Assembly: GCF_009902005.1 (NCBI RefSeq)
Contig: NZ_WUTT01000001.1
Span: forward strand, 2,074,227-2,138,226
Source: Halomonas alimentaria
Lineage (GTDB): Bacteria > Pseudomonadota > Gammaproteobacteria > Pseudomonadales > Halomonadaceae
Length of the DNA: 64,000 bases
Reading direction: 5' to 3'
Shown here: positions 51,852 to 59,770 of the stretch, piece by piece
Position numbering within the stretch: position 1 is the stretch's first letter
Layout: each line of letters starts with the position of its first letter
Program-made: the position numbers and the translations under genes
The notes under the pieces: generated by a model
Told to the model about the DNA's origin: nothing
Seen by the model: only the letters and a program-made list of their open reading frames with translations
Databases searched by the model: none

Positions 51852-52262
51852 ATGGCCACCATTGAACACTCCACGATCCTCGCGGCGCCACCGGGGCGGG
51901 TCTTCGCGTTGCTGGAGCGGGTGGAGGACTTCGCCGACTACTCTGACCTGATCCACAGCATCGAGGCGCTGGGCGAGGATCGCTACCGCTGGCACGTGCA
52001 TGCCGTGGGGCGCGACTGGCACTTCGACGTGGAGATCACCGAGCGGCGCGCGCCGGAGGCGCTGGCCTGGGCCTCGCTGGACGGCGTGGAGAATCAGGGG
52101 CGTTATCGCTTGCGGCCGGTGGAGGGCGGCACCGAGGTCAACCTGACCCTGACCTACAAGCTGCGCAACAAGCTGCTCGAGAAGGCGGTGAACAAGGCCG
52201 CCACGCCGCTGGTTGGCCGGGTAAGCCGGCAGATTCTGGAAAGGGTGGCGGAGAGGTTGTAA
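51852..52262 (+). CDS. SRPBCC-family protein
   Basis: 136 residues. [20 protein letters not shown] starts a helix-grip (START/Bet v1-like) fold, with [20 protein letters not shown] in the strand region and a C-terminal long helix ([16 protein letters not shown]). Such proteins bind hydrophobic ligands or assist membrane/ubiquinone-related processes. No specific ligand is evident. CAGGGAG precedes the ATG. Stands alone. Confidence 0.82.
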   Translation: MATIEHSTILAAPPGRVFALLERVEDFADYSDLIHSIEALGEDRYRWHVHAVGRDWHFDVEITERRAPEALAWASLDGVENQGRYRLRPVEGGTEVNLTLTYKLRNKLLEKAVNKAATPLVGRVSRQILERVAERL

Positions 52263-52359
52263 GAGCACCCAGCATCTTTCGAACTATACTCAACCTGCCT
52301 GGCTTGTCGGCACCGTCGCAGGGGCGGCGGGATGGCCGCATCCACAGGGAGGGCGACAG

Positions 52360-52830
52360 ATGTTCAAGGAGTTCAAGGAGTTTGCCGTACGCGGCAATGT
52401 GGTCGACATGGCGGTGGGTATCATCATCGGTGGGGCCTTCGGCACTATTGTCACCAGTCTGGTGAATGATGTGCTGATGCCGCCGATTGGCCTGCTGATG
52501 GGCGGGGTCGACTTTTCCAATATCTTCCTGGTGCTGAAGGGCGAGGGGCCCTATGCCACCCCGGTGGATGCCGCCGCCGACGGCGCGGTGACCCTGAATA
52601 TCGGGCTGTTCGTCAATAACGTGATCAGCTTCCTGATCGTCGCGTTTGCTGTGTTCCTGCTGGTGAAGGGCATCAATCGCCTGCGCCGCCAGGAGGCTGT
52701 GGCGCCAACCGAACCGGCGGCGCCACCCGAGGATATCCTGCTGCTGCGCCAGATCCGCGACAGCCTGGTCGAGCGGGGCGATAACAGCCCGGGGGAGCCT
52801 GTCGACCCGGCCCCCACGAAGATGGGCTGA
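52360..52830 (+). CDS. mscL: Large-conductance mechanosensitive channel MscL
   Basis: 156 residues, slightly longer than E. coli MscL (136) owing to a C-terminal tail. [20 protein letters not shown] is the N-terminal helix and TM1 pore lining; [20 protein letters not shown] is TM2; [20 protein letters not shown] links to the cytoplasmic bundle. Pentamers in the inner membrane release solutes on hypo-osmotic shock, fitting for a halophile. A terminator follows. Confidence 0.96.
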   Translation: MFKEFKEFAVRGNVVDMAVGIIIGGAFGTIVTSLVNDVLMPPIGLLMGGVDFSNIFLVLKGEGPYATPVDAAADGAVTLNIGLFVNNVISFLIVAFAVFLLVKGINRLRRQEAVAPTEPAAPPEDILLLRQIRDSLVERGDNSPGEPVDPAPTKMG

Positions 52831-52848
52831 ATCAGTCGTTGTGAGATC

Positions 52849-52878
52849 GGGGCCGGCGCCATGCCGGCCCCGCGCTTT
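52849..52878 (+). terminator. mscL terminator
   Basis: GGGGCCGGC-GCCAT-GCCGGCCCC stem-loop followed by GCGCTTTTG. Confidence 0.75.
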
Positions 52879-52952
52879 TGTGGGCTATCGATCACCCCGT
52901 GTGGGATGAAAACAAAGTGTCATCCTTGAAAATAGAGAGTCATCCTCCGGTG

Positions 52953-53000
52953 ATGACAAGGTTGCGTAGCCCAGCTATAATGTAGCTACATCGTAGCTAC
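52953..53000 (+). promoter_or_regulatory. dinJ-yafQ promoter and operator
   Basis: ATGACA (52953-52958), a 17-base spacer and TATAAT (52976-52981) make a good sigma-70 promoter. Directly downstream, GTAGCTAC occurs twice, 11 bases apart (52982-52989, 52993-53000); each is itself a palindrome and the pair forms a larger one. This overlaps the expected transcription start, as for autoregulated toxin-antitoxin operons. Confidence 0.8.
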
Positions 53001-53019
53001 GCAAGAAAAGGAGAGAATC

Positions 53020-53277
53020 ATGAGTGCTGATACCGTGGTTCGAGCCCGCATCGACAGTGAAACCAAAGAGCGCGCCACCGCCGCCCTGGAGGCCATGGGT
53101 CTGTCCGTGTCCGACGCCATCCGCCTACTGATGCTGCGGATCGCCGACGAAAAGCGCCTGCCGTTTGCCGTGCAGGTGCCGAACGCCACCACGGCCAAGG
53201 CTCTGGAAGATCTGGAAGCCGGCAAGGGCAAGCGCTTTGATAGCGCGGATGCACTGTTCGATGACTTGGGCATCTGA
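53020..53277 (+). CDS. dinJ: DinJ/RelB-family antitoxin
   Basis: 85 residues. VRARIDSETKERATAALEAM then GLSVSDAIRLLMLRIADEKR is the ribbon-helix-helix DNA-binding domain of DinJ; the C-terminal half should wrap the toxin. Start preceded by AAGGAGAG. Its stop overlaps the toxin start by one base (TGATG), so the two are coupled. Probably represses its own promoter through the GTAGCTAC sites. Confidence 0.92.
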   Translation: MSADTVVRARIDSETKERATAALEAMGLSVSDAIRLLMLRIADEKRLPFAVQVPNATTAKALEDLEAGKGKRFDSADALFDDLGI

Positions 53278-53549
53278 TGCTGACCCCAGTCCGTTCCAGC
53301 CAGTTCAAACGCGATGTGAAGCGGGTCCAGAAGCGCGGCAAGGACATGAACAAGCTGCGGTGCTTGCTGGGCCTGCTGCTCAAGCAAGCTCCCTTGCCAG
53401 ATACCTACCAGGATCACCCGTTACGGGGGAACCGGAAGGGCTATCGAGATGCCCACATCGAACCCGATTGGTTGCTGCTGTATCGCGTAGAGGGCGACGA
53501 GTTGCATTTGGCTCGTACTGGTAGCCACGCTGATCTCTTCCGCGAGTAG
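53277..53549 (+). CDS. yafQ: YafQ-family mRNA interferase toxin
   Basis: 90 residues of the RelE/YafQ fold: SQFKRDVKRVQKRGKDMNKL, PLRGNRKGYRDAHIEPDWLL (with a conserved His and Asp) and ELHLARTGSHADLF, whose His corresponds to the catalytic His of YafQ near the C-terminus. YafQ cuts mRNA on translating ribosomes. Full length, with the motifs intact, so probably active. Confidence 0.92.
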   Translation: MLTPVRSSQFKRDVKRVQKRGKDMNKLRCLLGLLLKQAPLPDTYQDHPLRGNRKGYRDAHIEPDWLLLYRVEGDELHLARTGSHADLFRE

Positions 53550-53762
53550 GCAAGGCAAGAGAGGATGATACTTTACCTTGCTGACATGACGGCTCCTTAC
53601 CATAAATCAAAGGGTTATACACCATCATAGGATGATATTCTTTTTTCATCCCACACCCCGGACAGATGTGCAAATTCTATTAGCCGGCTATCTAGCTGGT
53701 TGGCGGTGGCGGGACTATGATAATGCCTGAGGAGGCCGCGGGCTTCCCTTGAGGATAAGATC

Positions 53763-53909
53763 ATGATCAAGGCGCTGTTCTGGTGTTTCCTGGTGCTGTT
53801 CTCGCAGCTGTGGCTGCTGCGCTGGGTCGATGGGCGGGTGCTGGGGATGCAGTTCGGTGACAAGGTAGAGCGGGAAGAACTGCCGGAAGAGGTGCGGCCG
53901 GAGGGCTGA
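53763..53909 (+). CDS. Small single-helix membrane protein
   Basis: 48 residues from ATG 53763. KALFWCFLVLFSQLWLLRWV is one hydrophobic helix; the tail is acidic (KVEREELPEEV). TTGAGGATAAG precedes it. It lies between the dinJ-yafQ unit and a convergent toxin gene and has no family I can name. Codon use fits the chromosome, so it may be a genuine small membrane protein. Confidence 0.45.
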   Translation: MIKALFWCFLVLFSQLWLLRWVDGRVLGMQFGDKVEREELPEEVRPEG

Positions 53910-53926
53910 CGTCCTGGTGGTTGTTG

Positions 53927-54211
53927 CTACTGTCGTCTGGCGGCCTTGAGATAGACGCTGTTTCGGTCCCGCTTGCCGACGGCGATGACCAGCACGACCA
54001 GTTCGCTGCCACGTACCTCATAGACAAGCCGGAAGCCCGCGCTGCGTAGCTTGATCTTGTAGCGGTTCTGGCTGCCAGACAGGCGAGAGGCGGGGATGGT
54101 GGGAGACTCGATGATGGCCTGGAGCTTCTTCTTGAACTGCTCACGGACGCTGGCATCGAGATTGTGCCACTCCTTCAGCGCCTCGGCGCGAAAGCGCAGT
54201 TCATAGCTCAC
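53927..54211 (-). CDS. RelE/StbE-family toxin
   Basis: 94 residues. YELRFRAEALKEWHNLDASV at the start, then QFKKKLQAIIESPTIPASRL, YKIKLRSAGFRLVYEVRG and VIAVGKRDRNSVY are the RelE/StbE ribosome-dependent RNase pattern, with Lys and Arg residues placed as in RelE. It overlaps its antitoxin gene by 11 bases on the same strand. Full length. Confidence 0.9.
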   Translation of the reverse strand: MSYELRFRAEALKEWHNLDASVREQFKKKLQAIIESPTIPASRLSGSQNRYKIKLRSAGFRLVYEVRGSELVVLVIAVGKRDRNSVYLKAARRQ

Positions 54212-54449
54212 CCATTGTCACCTTGATCTCCGGCTGGTCCCGCCGCTCGTCAGCAATGCGGTTGAGCTCGGCATCTTCGAGCTTCTCCAACAGCTCTTCG
54301 TAGACCGCGGCCGGAATGCAATAGAAGGCGGGCTCATTGCGGTTCAGCACGGCTACGGGGAAGCCTTCTCCGGCTGCCACGGTGGCCATGGGGTTCTTCT
54401 TCAATTCCGAGATGCTGGCGGTTGTGGTTGCCAGGATATGGTGGGGCAT
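54201..54449 (-). CDS. Phd/YefM-family (StbD-like) antitoxin
   Basis: 82 residues from ATG 54449 with AAGGAGGG upstream; an earlier in-frame ATG is less likely. TTASISELKKNPMATVAAGE then FPVAVLNRNEPAFYCIPAAV is the Phd/YefM DNA-binding domain, and the C-terminal ELNRIADERRDQPEIKVTM is the toxin-binding tail. A GGGGTCTGTCCCC repeat lies about 70 bases upstream of the start. Confidence 0.9.
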   Translation of the reverse strand: MPHHILATTTASISELKKNPMATVAAGEGFPVAVLNRNEPAFYCIPAAVYEELLEKLEDAELNRIADERRDQPEIKVTMGEL

Positions 54450-54515
54450 GAGGAACCCTCCTTGTTTGCTTACGCAACTCATTCTAGACCTGTTACAAGT
54501 CTTTTAACAGGTCTT

Positions 54516-54537
54516 TTGGGGGTCTGTCCCCGATTAA
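54516..54537 (-). repeat. Solo GGGGACAGACCCCC repeat
   Basis: Inverted copy of the RAYT-type repeat (plus strand reads GGGGGTCTGTCCCCGATTA), between the Phd/YefM antitoxin gene and the tus-like gene; it touches the 3' end of the latter. Confidence 0.9.
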
Positions 54538-54538
54538 C

Positions 54539-55432
54539 TCAGCGGTACCGGTAGACCCTCAGGCTGGGCAGGAAGGCCTCGTCCTCAAGGCGTTCGTCAC
54601 GGCGGCGGGCGCGGGTGCGTGCCTCGGGGGGCTGCAGCGGCGGGAGGTTGTGGTCGGGCAGACGGCCGTCGGGGGTGGGGATAAACAGCGGCAGGGCGAC
54701 ATTCATGGCGCGGCGGGTGCGGCCGTCGTCGAGGGGCTCTCGATAGAAGAGGTTGGCGCGCATCAGTGGCGCCTGACGCTGCACCTGGGCCAGAGGCTCG
54801 CCGCTGGGCAGGCCCGCCAGCTTGCGCAGTTGTATGCGGATATGCGGTGCGTCGCTGTCGAGGGCCAGCAGCTTCTGTTCGGCCTCGGCCACCGTGAGCT
54901 TCTTGATCGAGCGCCCGCTCGAATACCAGGCCAGGCGCACCCGGGCCAGTGGCGCCTCGCTTGCCGGGATGGCCCGCCAGCACTGCTTGAGGTGCACTCG
55001 GGCGAGCCCCTCGCCGCGCAGGTGGTCGTGCAGGGCGGGGTGGCGGAAGGGGAGCACTGCCTTGGCCTCGGGAATCAGCGCCGGCACCTGGTCGCGAATC
55101 TTGGCGGTCAGGGCGGCGAACTCGGCCTTGGCCGTGTTGGCAGCCGCCACGGCCTCCATCACGCTCTCACTCGCCGCCACCAGACCGATATGCGCGCGTG
55201 TGGCGCGGCCGTCCTGACCATCCTGATACCAGACATCCTGCAGTGCCCCGCGCAGCCACTCCTCGGCACGGGAGTGTTCGACCGGCTCGGGCTCGCCGAA
55301 GATCCAGCAGGCGCCGGGGGCACTGGCATACGCTTCGGCGACCTCGGCGGTGCGCTCGATCAGGGCGTCGAAGACCGCCTCCAACTCGGCGAGCAGGCGG
55401 TACTCCGGCGGCTGGATGTGGGGCGCCGTCAT
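54539..55432 (-). CDS. Tus-like replication terminus site-binding protein
   Basis: 297 residues, close to E. coli Tus (309). Segments that align by eye with Tus are HLKQCWRAIPASEAPLARVR through LAWYSSGRSIKKLTVAEAEQ (Tus [20 protein letters not shown] region) and the C-terminal LPSLRVYRY (Tus IPRLHLY). Tus blocks replication forks from one side when bound to Ter sites. The gene begins two bases after yacG on the same strand. No Ter-like site was recognised in the window. A more distant DNA-binding relative is the alternative. Confidence 0.7.
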   Translation of the reverse strand: MTAPHIQPPEYRLLAELEAVFDALIERTAEVAEAYASAPGACWIFGEPEPVEHSRAEEWLRGALQDVWYQDGQDGRATRAHIGLVAASESVMEAVAAANTAKAEFAALTAKIRDQVPALIPEAKAVLPFRHPALHDHLRGEGLARVHLKQCWRAIPASEAPLARVRLAWYSSGRSIKKLTVAEAEQKLLALDSDAPHIRIQLRKLAGLPSGEPLAQVQRQAPLMRANLFYREPLDDGRTRRAMNVALPLFIPTPDGRLPDHNLPPLQPPEARTRARRRDERLEDEAFLPSLRVYRYR

Positions 55433-55434
55433 TC

Positions 55435-55665
55435 TTATTGCTCGTCCTGGAAGGCGCGCTCGGCGCGCATGATCATCTCGTCGATCTCGGTCTCGTCCAT
55501 GGCCGGCTCACCGGCGATGCGGTGGCTGCCATCGGCCCAGGCGCCGAGATCGATCAGCCGGCAGCGCTCGCTGCAGAAGGGGCGGTAGGGGTTGTCCTCG
55601 CGCCATTCGACCTTCTTGCGGCACTGGGGGCAGGCGACTTCCAGGGGGCGGTTTGAATCGGTCAT
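55435..55665 (-). CDS. yacG: DNA gyrase inhibitor / zinc-binding protein YacG
   Basis: 76 residues. The zinc-binding cysteines lie in [20 protein letters not shown] and [17 protein letters not shown], and the acidic C-terminus is typical. YacG binds GyrB and blocks its ATPase. In many gammaproteobacteria it follows pilD-coaE; here coaE is directly upstream but pilD lies 17 kb away, so the ancestral pil-coaE-yacG group is split. Confidence 0.95.
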   Translation of the reverse strand: MTDSNRPLEVACPQCRKKVEWREDNPYRPFCSERCRLIDLGAWADGSHRIAGEPAMDETEIDEMIMRAERAFQDEQ

Positions 55666-55715
55666 GGGGCTCCGGGGGGTGGTTCAGTGTAAGTGTCAGT
55701 AGGCGCTGAGGTGGC

Positions 55716-55742
55716 TTGTGGGAGCTGAATTTATTCGCGATG
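55716..55742 (+). repeat. REP-like half element before coaE stop
   Basis: TGTGGGAGCTGAATTTATTC with GCGATGG, the TGAATTTATTCGCGA variant that also occurs twice, inverted, at 61.1-61.3 kb. It overlaps the 3' end of coaE. Confidence 0.7.
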
Positions 55743-56357
55743 GGGGGTGAGGGCCAGCTCACGGTACTGCCGATCCAGCTCGGCGACCTGGCGGCGCATC
55801 TCGGTTTCGCTGCCGCCATTATCCAGCACGTCGTCGGCGCGGGCCAGGCGTTCGGCGCGGGGCATCTGGGCGGCGACGATGGCGCGTGCCTGGGCGGCGT
55901 CGACGTCATCGCGGGCGGCGGTGCGCTCGATCTGCAGCGCCTCGGGGACGTCGATCACCAGGGCGCGGTCGGCCATCTGATACTGGCCGGACTCGAACAG
56001 CAGCGGCGAGACCAGCAGCACGTAGGGTGCTCCGCCGGCAGCGAGGCGCTCGAGATGGGCGATCAACCGCTCGCGGATGCGCGGGTGGGTGACCGACTCC
56101 AGCCAGCGCCGTTCGTTTTCGCTCTCATCCTTGAACACGATCTCGCGCAGCGCCCGGCGGTCGAGGCTGCCGTCTGCGTTAAGTACCCCGCTGCCGAACC
56201 GCTCGGCGATCTCGGCCAGGGCCGGCTCGCCGGGCTCGACCACCTCGCGGGCGACGTCGTCGGCGTCCACCCAAGGCGCACCCAACGCCTCGAAGGCGCG
56301 TGCCACGGTGGACTTGCCCGAGGCGATGCCGCCGGTCAGGCCGATGATCAGGGCCAT
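55731..56357 (-). CDS. coaE: Dephospho-CoA kinase
   Basis: 208 residues. Walker A GLTGGIASGKSTVARAFEAL at the N-terminus, VDADDVAREVVEPGEPAL (CoA-binding region with the catalytic Asp), and lid-region VSPLLFESGQY and IERTAARDDVDAAQARAIVA. It catalyses the last step of coenzyme A synthesis. GGAGATTCAGC precedes the ATG. The last codons overlap a REP-like repeat, which may have altered the C-terminus. Confidence 0.96.
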   Translation of the reverse strand: MALIIGLTGGIASGKSTVARAFEALGAPWVDADDVAREVVEPGEPALAEIAERFGSGVLNADGSLDRRALREIVFKDESENERRWLESVTHPRIRERLIAHLERLAAGGAPYVLLVSPLLFESGQYQMADRALVIDVPEALQIERTAARDDVDAAQARAIVAAQMPRAERLARADDVLDNGGSETEMRRQVAELDRQYRELALTPHRE

Positions 56358-56374
56358 GCTGAATCTCCTTCTGG

Positions 56375-56785
56375 CTAGGCCAGCTCGATCAGGCGTCGAG
56401 CGTAGGCCAGCAGGTCGTCGGTATGTTTTTCGATAATGGCGACCACAATTGGGATCTGCACCGCCTGGTAATCGTGAACGGCGATATTGCGAAAGCCGGT
56501 CATCTGTTTCATGGCAGTGGCCAGGCTTCCATCGATGACTTTCTCACGCGCCAGGATGTCGAAGACATCCCTGGCGCCCTGGGGCAGCCCCAGCCGGTGT
56601 GTTCGTATCAGCCGGTTGCCGGCATCTATGGTGGCTTCACAGGCCCGTTGCAGGTTCAGGATGGCGGCGTCCTGACGGGTCAGGTCATCCAGAAAAGTCT
56701 CAGGATCCTTGGCGTACTCCTCCCGAGCACGTGCCACGCAACGTTCGATGGTGGCTGCCTTGTTCAACAGGACGTCATCGGCCAT
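56375..56785 (-). CDS. HepT-type toxin (DUF86/HEPN RNase)
   Basis: 136 residues from ATG 56785. RNIAVHDYQ is the RX4HXY HEPN catalytic motif; four long helices precede it (LLNKAATIERCVARAREEYA, TRQDAAILNLQRACEATIDA). HepT acts as an RNase or tRNA-targeting toxin and is silenced when the partner MntA adds AMP to its Tyr. The start overlaps the nucleotidyltransferase gene by 11 bases. Module type VII. Confidence 0.92.
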   Translation of the reverse strand: MADDVLLNKAATIERCVARAREEYAKDPETFLDDLTRQDAAILNLQRACEATIDAGNRLIRTHRLGLPQGARDVFDILAREKVIDGSLATAMKQMTGFRNIAVHDYQAVQIPIVVAIIEKHTDDLLAYARRLIELA

Positions 56786-57185
56786 GCACACTGCCTCGTT
56801 GCTTGATGTCATCGATCAGTCCCCGCCGCTGGATGGCGAGGTCCCAGTATTCGCTCTGCACCATCAGCTCGAACTCGTCGGCTTCTGACCCGCATGACCA
56901 GAGCCGTCTACCCTCGCTCATCACCTGCTGCTGGAGCACCGTAGAGGCCTGCCGCAGGTCGATCAGGTCGACTTCGCATTGCAGACGCTCGGCGAGCTCA
57001 CCGGCCAGCGCCCAACGCCGGGCGGCACTCAGCGGCTTGGGCAGCAGGATGGCGATGTCTGCGTCGCTCTGTTCGGTTGCATGTCCCGTGGCCTGGCTGC
57101 CGAACAGATAGATTGCCTGCAGCTCGGGCAGGGCCTCTCTCAGGTACTCGATGCTGGTGGTGAGATGGATGGATGCCTGGGGCAT
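56775..57185 (-). CDS. MntA-type nucleotidyltransferase antitoxin
   Basis: 136 residues from ATG 57185 (GGAGACAGGC upstream). YLFGSQATGHATEQSDADIA is the minimal nucleotidyltransferase motif GSX10DXD; the third acidic residue is in CEVDLIDL. It should AMPylate the HepT toxin downstream. The HepT/MntA pair is complete and both catalytic motifs are intact. Confidence 0.9.
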   Translation of the reverse strand: MPQASIHLTTSIEYLREALPELQAIYLFGSQATGHATEQSDADIAILLPKPLSAARRWALAGELAERLQCEVDLIDLRQASTVLQQQVMSEGRRLWSCGSEADEFELMVQSEYWDLAIQRRGLIDDIKQRGSVHGR

Positions 57186-57303
57186 GCCTGTCTCCTGGGC
57201 TTGTGCCATGACTTCAGTCTAACACCTTGACCTGGGTGCTGGCGGCAAGCCCGCTCCTGCTCCATGGTTGTTCTATCAGCCATGGATGTTGGAACAGGAG
57301 AGG

Positions 57304-59721
57304 ATGATGGTCGAGCCGCTTGGCGTGACGCAGGTGTTTCAGGCGTGTTCGGAGGAGGCGTTCACTTTCGAGGTCTCGAGCGAACTGGAGTCGCTGGATC
57401 TGCTGGCCGGCCACGAGCGGGCCCGTGAGGCGCTGGCCTTCGGCACGGCGATCCGCAGCGACGGCTTCAACCTGTTCGTGCTCGGCCAGCCGGGGCACGG
57501 CAAGCACAACCTGGTGGGGCGCTACCTGAACGAGCGCTCCAGCAACGACCCGTCGCCGCCGGACTGGTGCTACCTCTACAACTTCGAGGACCCCTCGGTA
57601 CCGCTCTACCTGCAGCTGCCCCCGGGGCTGGGCCGCCAGCTGCGCGGTGATATCGAGGCGCTGACCGATGAACTGCGCGGGGCGATCCCGGCGGTGTTCG
57701 AGAGCGACGAGTACCAGAATCGCCTGCAGGAGATGAAGCAGGCCATGGGCGAGCGCCAGCGTGATGCCATCGAGGCGATCCGCCGCGAGGCTCGCGAGCA
57801 GGGCGTGCTGCTGCTTTCCACTCCCAACGGCTTCACCTTCGCCCCCGCCGATGGCGACAACGACAAGATGATGTCGCCCCAGGAGTACGAGAAACTGCCC
57901 AAGGAGGAGCGCGAGCGCATCGAGCATACGGTGGAGATCCTGCAGCGCAAGCTGACCCAGACGATCCGTCGCATGCCCCGCCTTGCCAAGGAGCTGCGTG
58001 AGCAGGTCCAGCAGCTCAACGAGGAGGTGCTGCAGAGCGCCATCGGAGCGCCGCTGGCGGAGCTGGAGGAGCGCTATGCGGACGAGGAGGGCGTCATCGC
58101 CCATCTGACGGCAATCCGCGAGGCGATCCTGCAGCACGCCGAGGCCTTTACCGCCGATGACCCCGAGATACCGCCGGAGGCGATCTTCAGTCGGTTCTAC
58201 ATCAACCTTCTGGTCGACAACGCCGATACCCAGGGCGCCCCGGTGATCTATCAGGACCTGCCGGGCCACCAGCACCTGGTGGGGCGCATCGAGCACCATG
58301 TGCACAATGGCACCCTGCTTACCGACTTCTCTCTCATCCGCGCCGGGGCGCTGCATCGTGCCAACGGCGGCTATCTGGTGCTGGATATCCGCGGGCTGCT
58401 GACCCAGCCCGGCGCCTGGGAGACCCTCAAGCGGGTCCTGCATGCCGGCGAGATTCGCACTGAGTCGCTGGAGCAGGCCTACGGGCTGATCAGTACCGTG
58501 AGCCTGGAGCCCCAGCCGATCCCTCTGGACGTCAAGATCGTGCTGCTCGGCGAGCGGCTCCTCTACTACCTGCTCTGCGAACACGACCCGGAGTTCCTGG
58601 AGCTGTTCAAGGTGCAGGTGGACCTGGAGGATGAGCTCGAGCGCAACGAGGAGAGCCTCGCCCTCTATGCACGGATGATCGCCACCCTGGCCCGGGAGGC
58701 GGCGCTTGCGCCGCTGGATCGTAGCGGCGTGGCGGCCACCATCGAGCGCGCCAGCCGGCTGGCCGACGATCAGCAGCGCCTGACCGCACGCCATCGCGAC
58801 CTGCATGACCTGCTGATGGAGGCCGATCACTGGGCCACCGTGGCGGGTTCCAGCGTGATCCAGCGCGAGCATGTGGAGAAGGCGGTGGCCCAACAGCTGT
58901 GGCGGGCCGGGCGTATCCGCGAGCGCAGCCATGAGCAGATCACCCGCGGCACCCATATGATCGCCACCGAGGGGCGTGTGGTGGGGCAGGTCAACGGCCT
59001 CTCGGTGCTGGCATTGGGCGACTTCGCCTTCGGCCAGCCCACCCGAATCACCGCCACCGCGCGGCCCGGCAGCGGCCAGGTGGTGGATATCGAGCGCGAG
59101 GCGCGCCTGGGAGGGCGCATCCACTCCAAGGCGGTGATGATCCTGTCGCGCTACCTGGCCGGTCGCTATGCCCGGGAGGCACCGCTGTCGCTGTCGGCGA
59201 GCCTCGCCTTCGAGCAGTCCTACGGCGGCATCGAGGGCGACAGCGCCTCGGTGGCCGAGGTGTGTGTGCTGGTCTCGGCTATCACCCGGGTGGGGCTCGA
59301 CCAGGCCTTCGCGGTCACCGGCTCCATAAACCAGCACGGCGAGGTGCAGGCGGTGGGCGGCGTCAACGAGAAGATCGAGGGTTTCTTCGATGTCTGCCGC
59401 GCACGCGGCGAGCTGAACGGCCAGGCGGTGATCCTGCCGGCCACCAACGTCGAGCACCTGATGCTCAAGCGCGAGGTGCGCAAGGCGATGGCGGCGGGCA
59501 CGTTTCGAATCTACGCGGTGCGCCACGTGGATGAGGCGCTCGCCCTGCTCACCGGCGAGACACTTGGCGAGGCCGACGCGGAGGGCAACTTCCCGGCGGA
59601 GAGCCTAAACGGTCGGGTCCAGGCGCGCCTGGCGGCCTTCCAGGCCGTGGTCAAGGCCGCCTCCAGTGATGGCGAGGAAGGTGCCGCCGACGGCGGCGAG
59701 GAGGGCGGCGATGCCTCGTGA
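57304..59721 (+). CDS. Lon-like (LonB/YcbZ-type) ATP-dependent protease
   Basis: 805 residues from ATG 57304 or 57307 (AGGAGAGG upstream). The N-terminal AAA_32-type domain has FVLGQPGHGKHNLVGRYL (Walker A) and a coiled-coil insert (about residues 140-260); GALHRANGGYLVLDIRGLLT is the Walker B region. The Lon-type protease domain carries the catalytic Ser in GGIEGDSASVAEVCVLVSAI and Lys in VGGVNEKIEGFF. A cytoplasmic or membrane-associated protease for unfolded or regulatory proteins. Overlaps usp. Confidence 0.93.
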   Translation: MMVEPLGVTQVFQACSEEAFTFEVSSELESLDLLAGHERAREALAFGTAIRSDGFNLFVLGQPGHGKHNLVGRYLNERSSNDPSPPDWCYLYNFEDPSVPLYLQLPPGLGRQLRGDIEALTDELRGAIPAVFESDEYQNRLQEMKQAMGERQRDAIEAIRREAREQGVLLLSTPNGFTFAPADGDNDKMMSPQEYEKLPKEERERIEHTVEILQRKLTQTIRRMPRLAKELREQVQQLNEEVLQSAIGAPLAELEERYADEEGVIAHLTAIREAILQHAEAFTADDPEIPPEAIFSRFYINLLVDNADTQGAPVIYQDLPGHQHLVGRIEHHVHNGTLLTDFSLIRAGALHRANGGYLVLDIRGLLTQPGAWETLKRVLHAGEIRTESLEQAYGLISTVSLEPQPIPLDVKIVLLGERLLYYLLCEHDPEFLELFKVQVDLEDELERNEESLALYARMIATLAREAALAPLDRSGVAATIERASRLADDQQRLTARHRDLHDLLMEADHWATVAGSSVIQREHVEKAVAQQLWRAGRIRERSHEQITRGTHMIATEGRVVGQVNGLSVLALGDFAFGQPTRITATARPGSGQVVDIEREARLGGRIHSKAVMILSRYLAGRYAREAPLSLSASLAFEQSYGGIEGDSASVAEVCVLVSAITRVGLDQAFAVTGSINQHGEVQAVGGVNEKIEGFFDVCRARGELNGQAVILPATNVEHLMLKREVRKAMAAGTFRIYAVRHVDEALALLTGETLGEADAEGNFPAESLNGRVQARLAAFQAVVKAASSDGEEGAADGGEEGGDAS

Positions 59722-59770
59722 AGTGATGCCTCGTGAAACGATGCCTCGTGAAACGATGCCCCATGAATCG
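59711..59770 (+). repeat. Four tandem 15-bp repeats at the usp start
   Basis: ATGCCTCGTGAAACG-type units in a row (the first ends GTG; the fourth is ATGCCCCATGAATCG). Each unit starts with an in-frame ATG. Confidence 0.92.

Larger units (their letters stand above)
52900..53655 (+). mobile_element. Non-autonomous transposon-like unit carrying dinJ-yafQ
   Basis: Terminal inverted repeats begin TGTGGGATGAAAA at both ends (left at 52900, right inverted, ending 53655) and match at about 23 of 27 positions. CCCCG flanks both sides (52895-52899, 53656-53660) as a 5-bp target duplication. Each end also has a second inward TCATCCT motif (left 52940-52946; right, inverted, 53562-53568), like repeated transposase sites. 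The only genes inside are dinJ and yafQ. TGT...ACA ends with 5-bp duplications and repeated sites are typical of Tn7-like and Tn402/Tn5053-like elements; the transposase is not in the window. Confidence 0.8.

Noticed and set aside
50160..52268. 702-codon frame antisense to the MBL hydrolase and SRPBCC genes
   Set aside because: Shadow of two well-supported genes in GC-rich DNA; spans their gap and a repeat.
57214..59526. 770-codon open frame antisense to the Lon-like protease
   Set aside because: It mirrors the codon pattern of a GC-rich gene on the other strand, is full of low-complexity His/Leu/Gly runs and has no domain.
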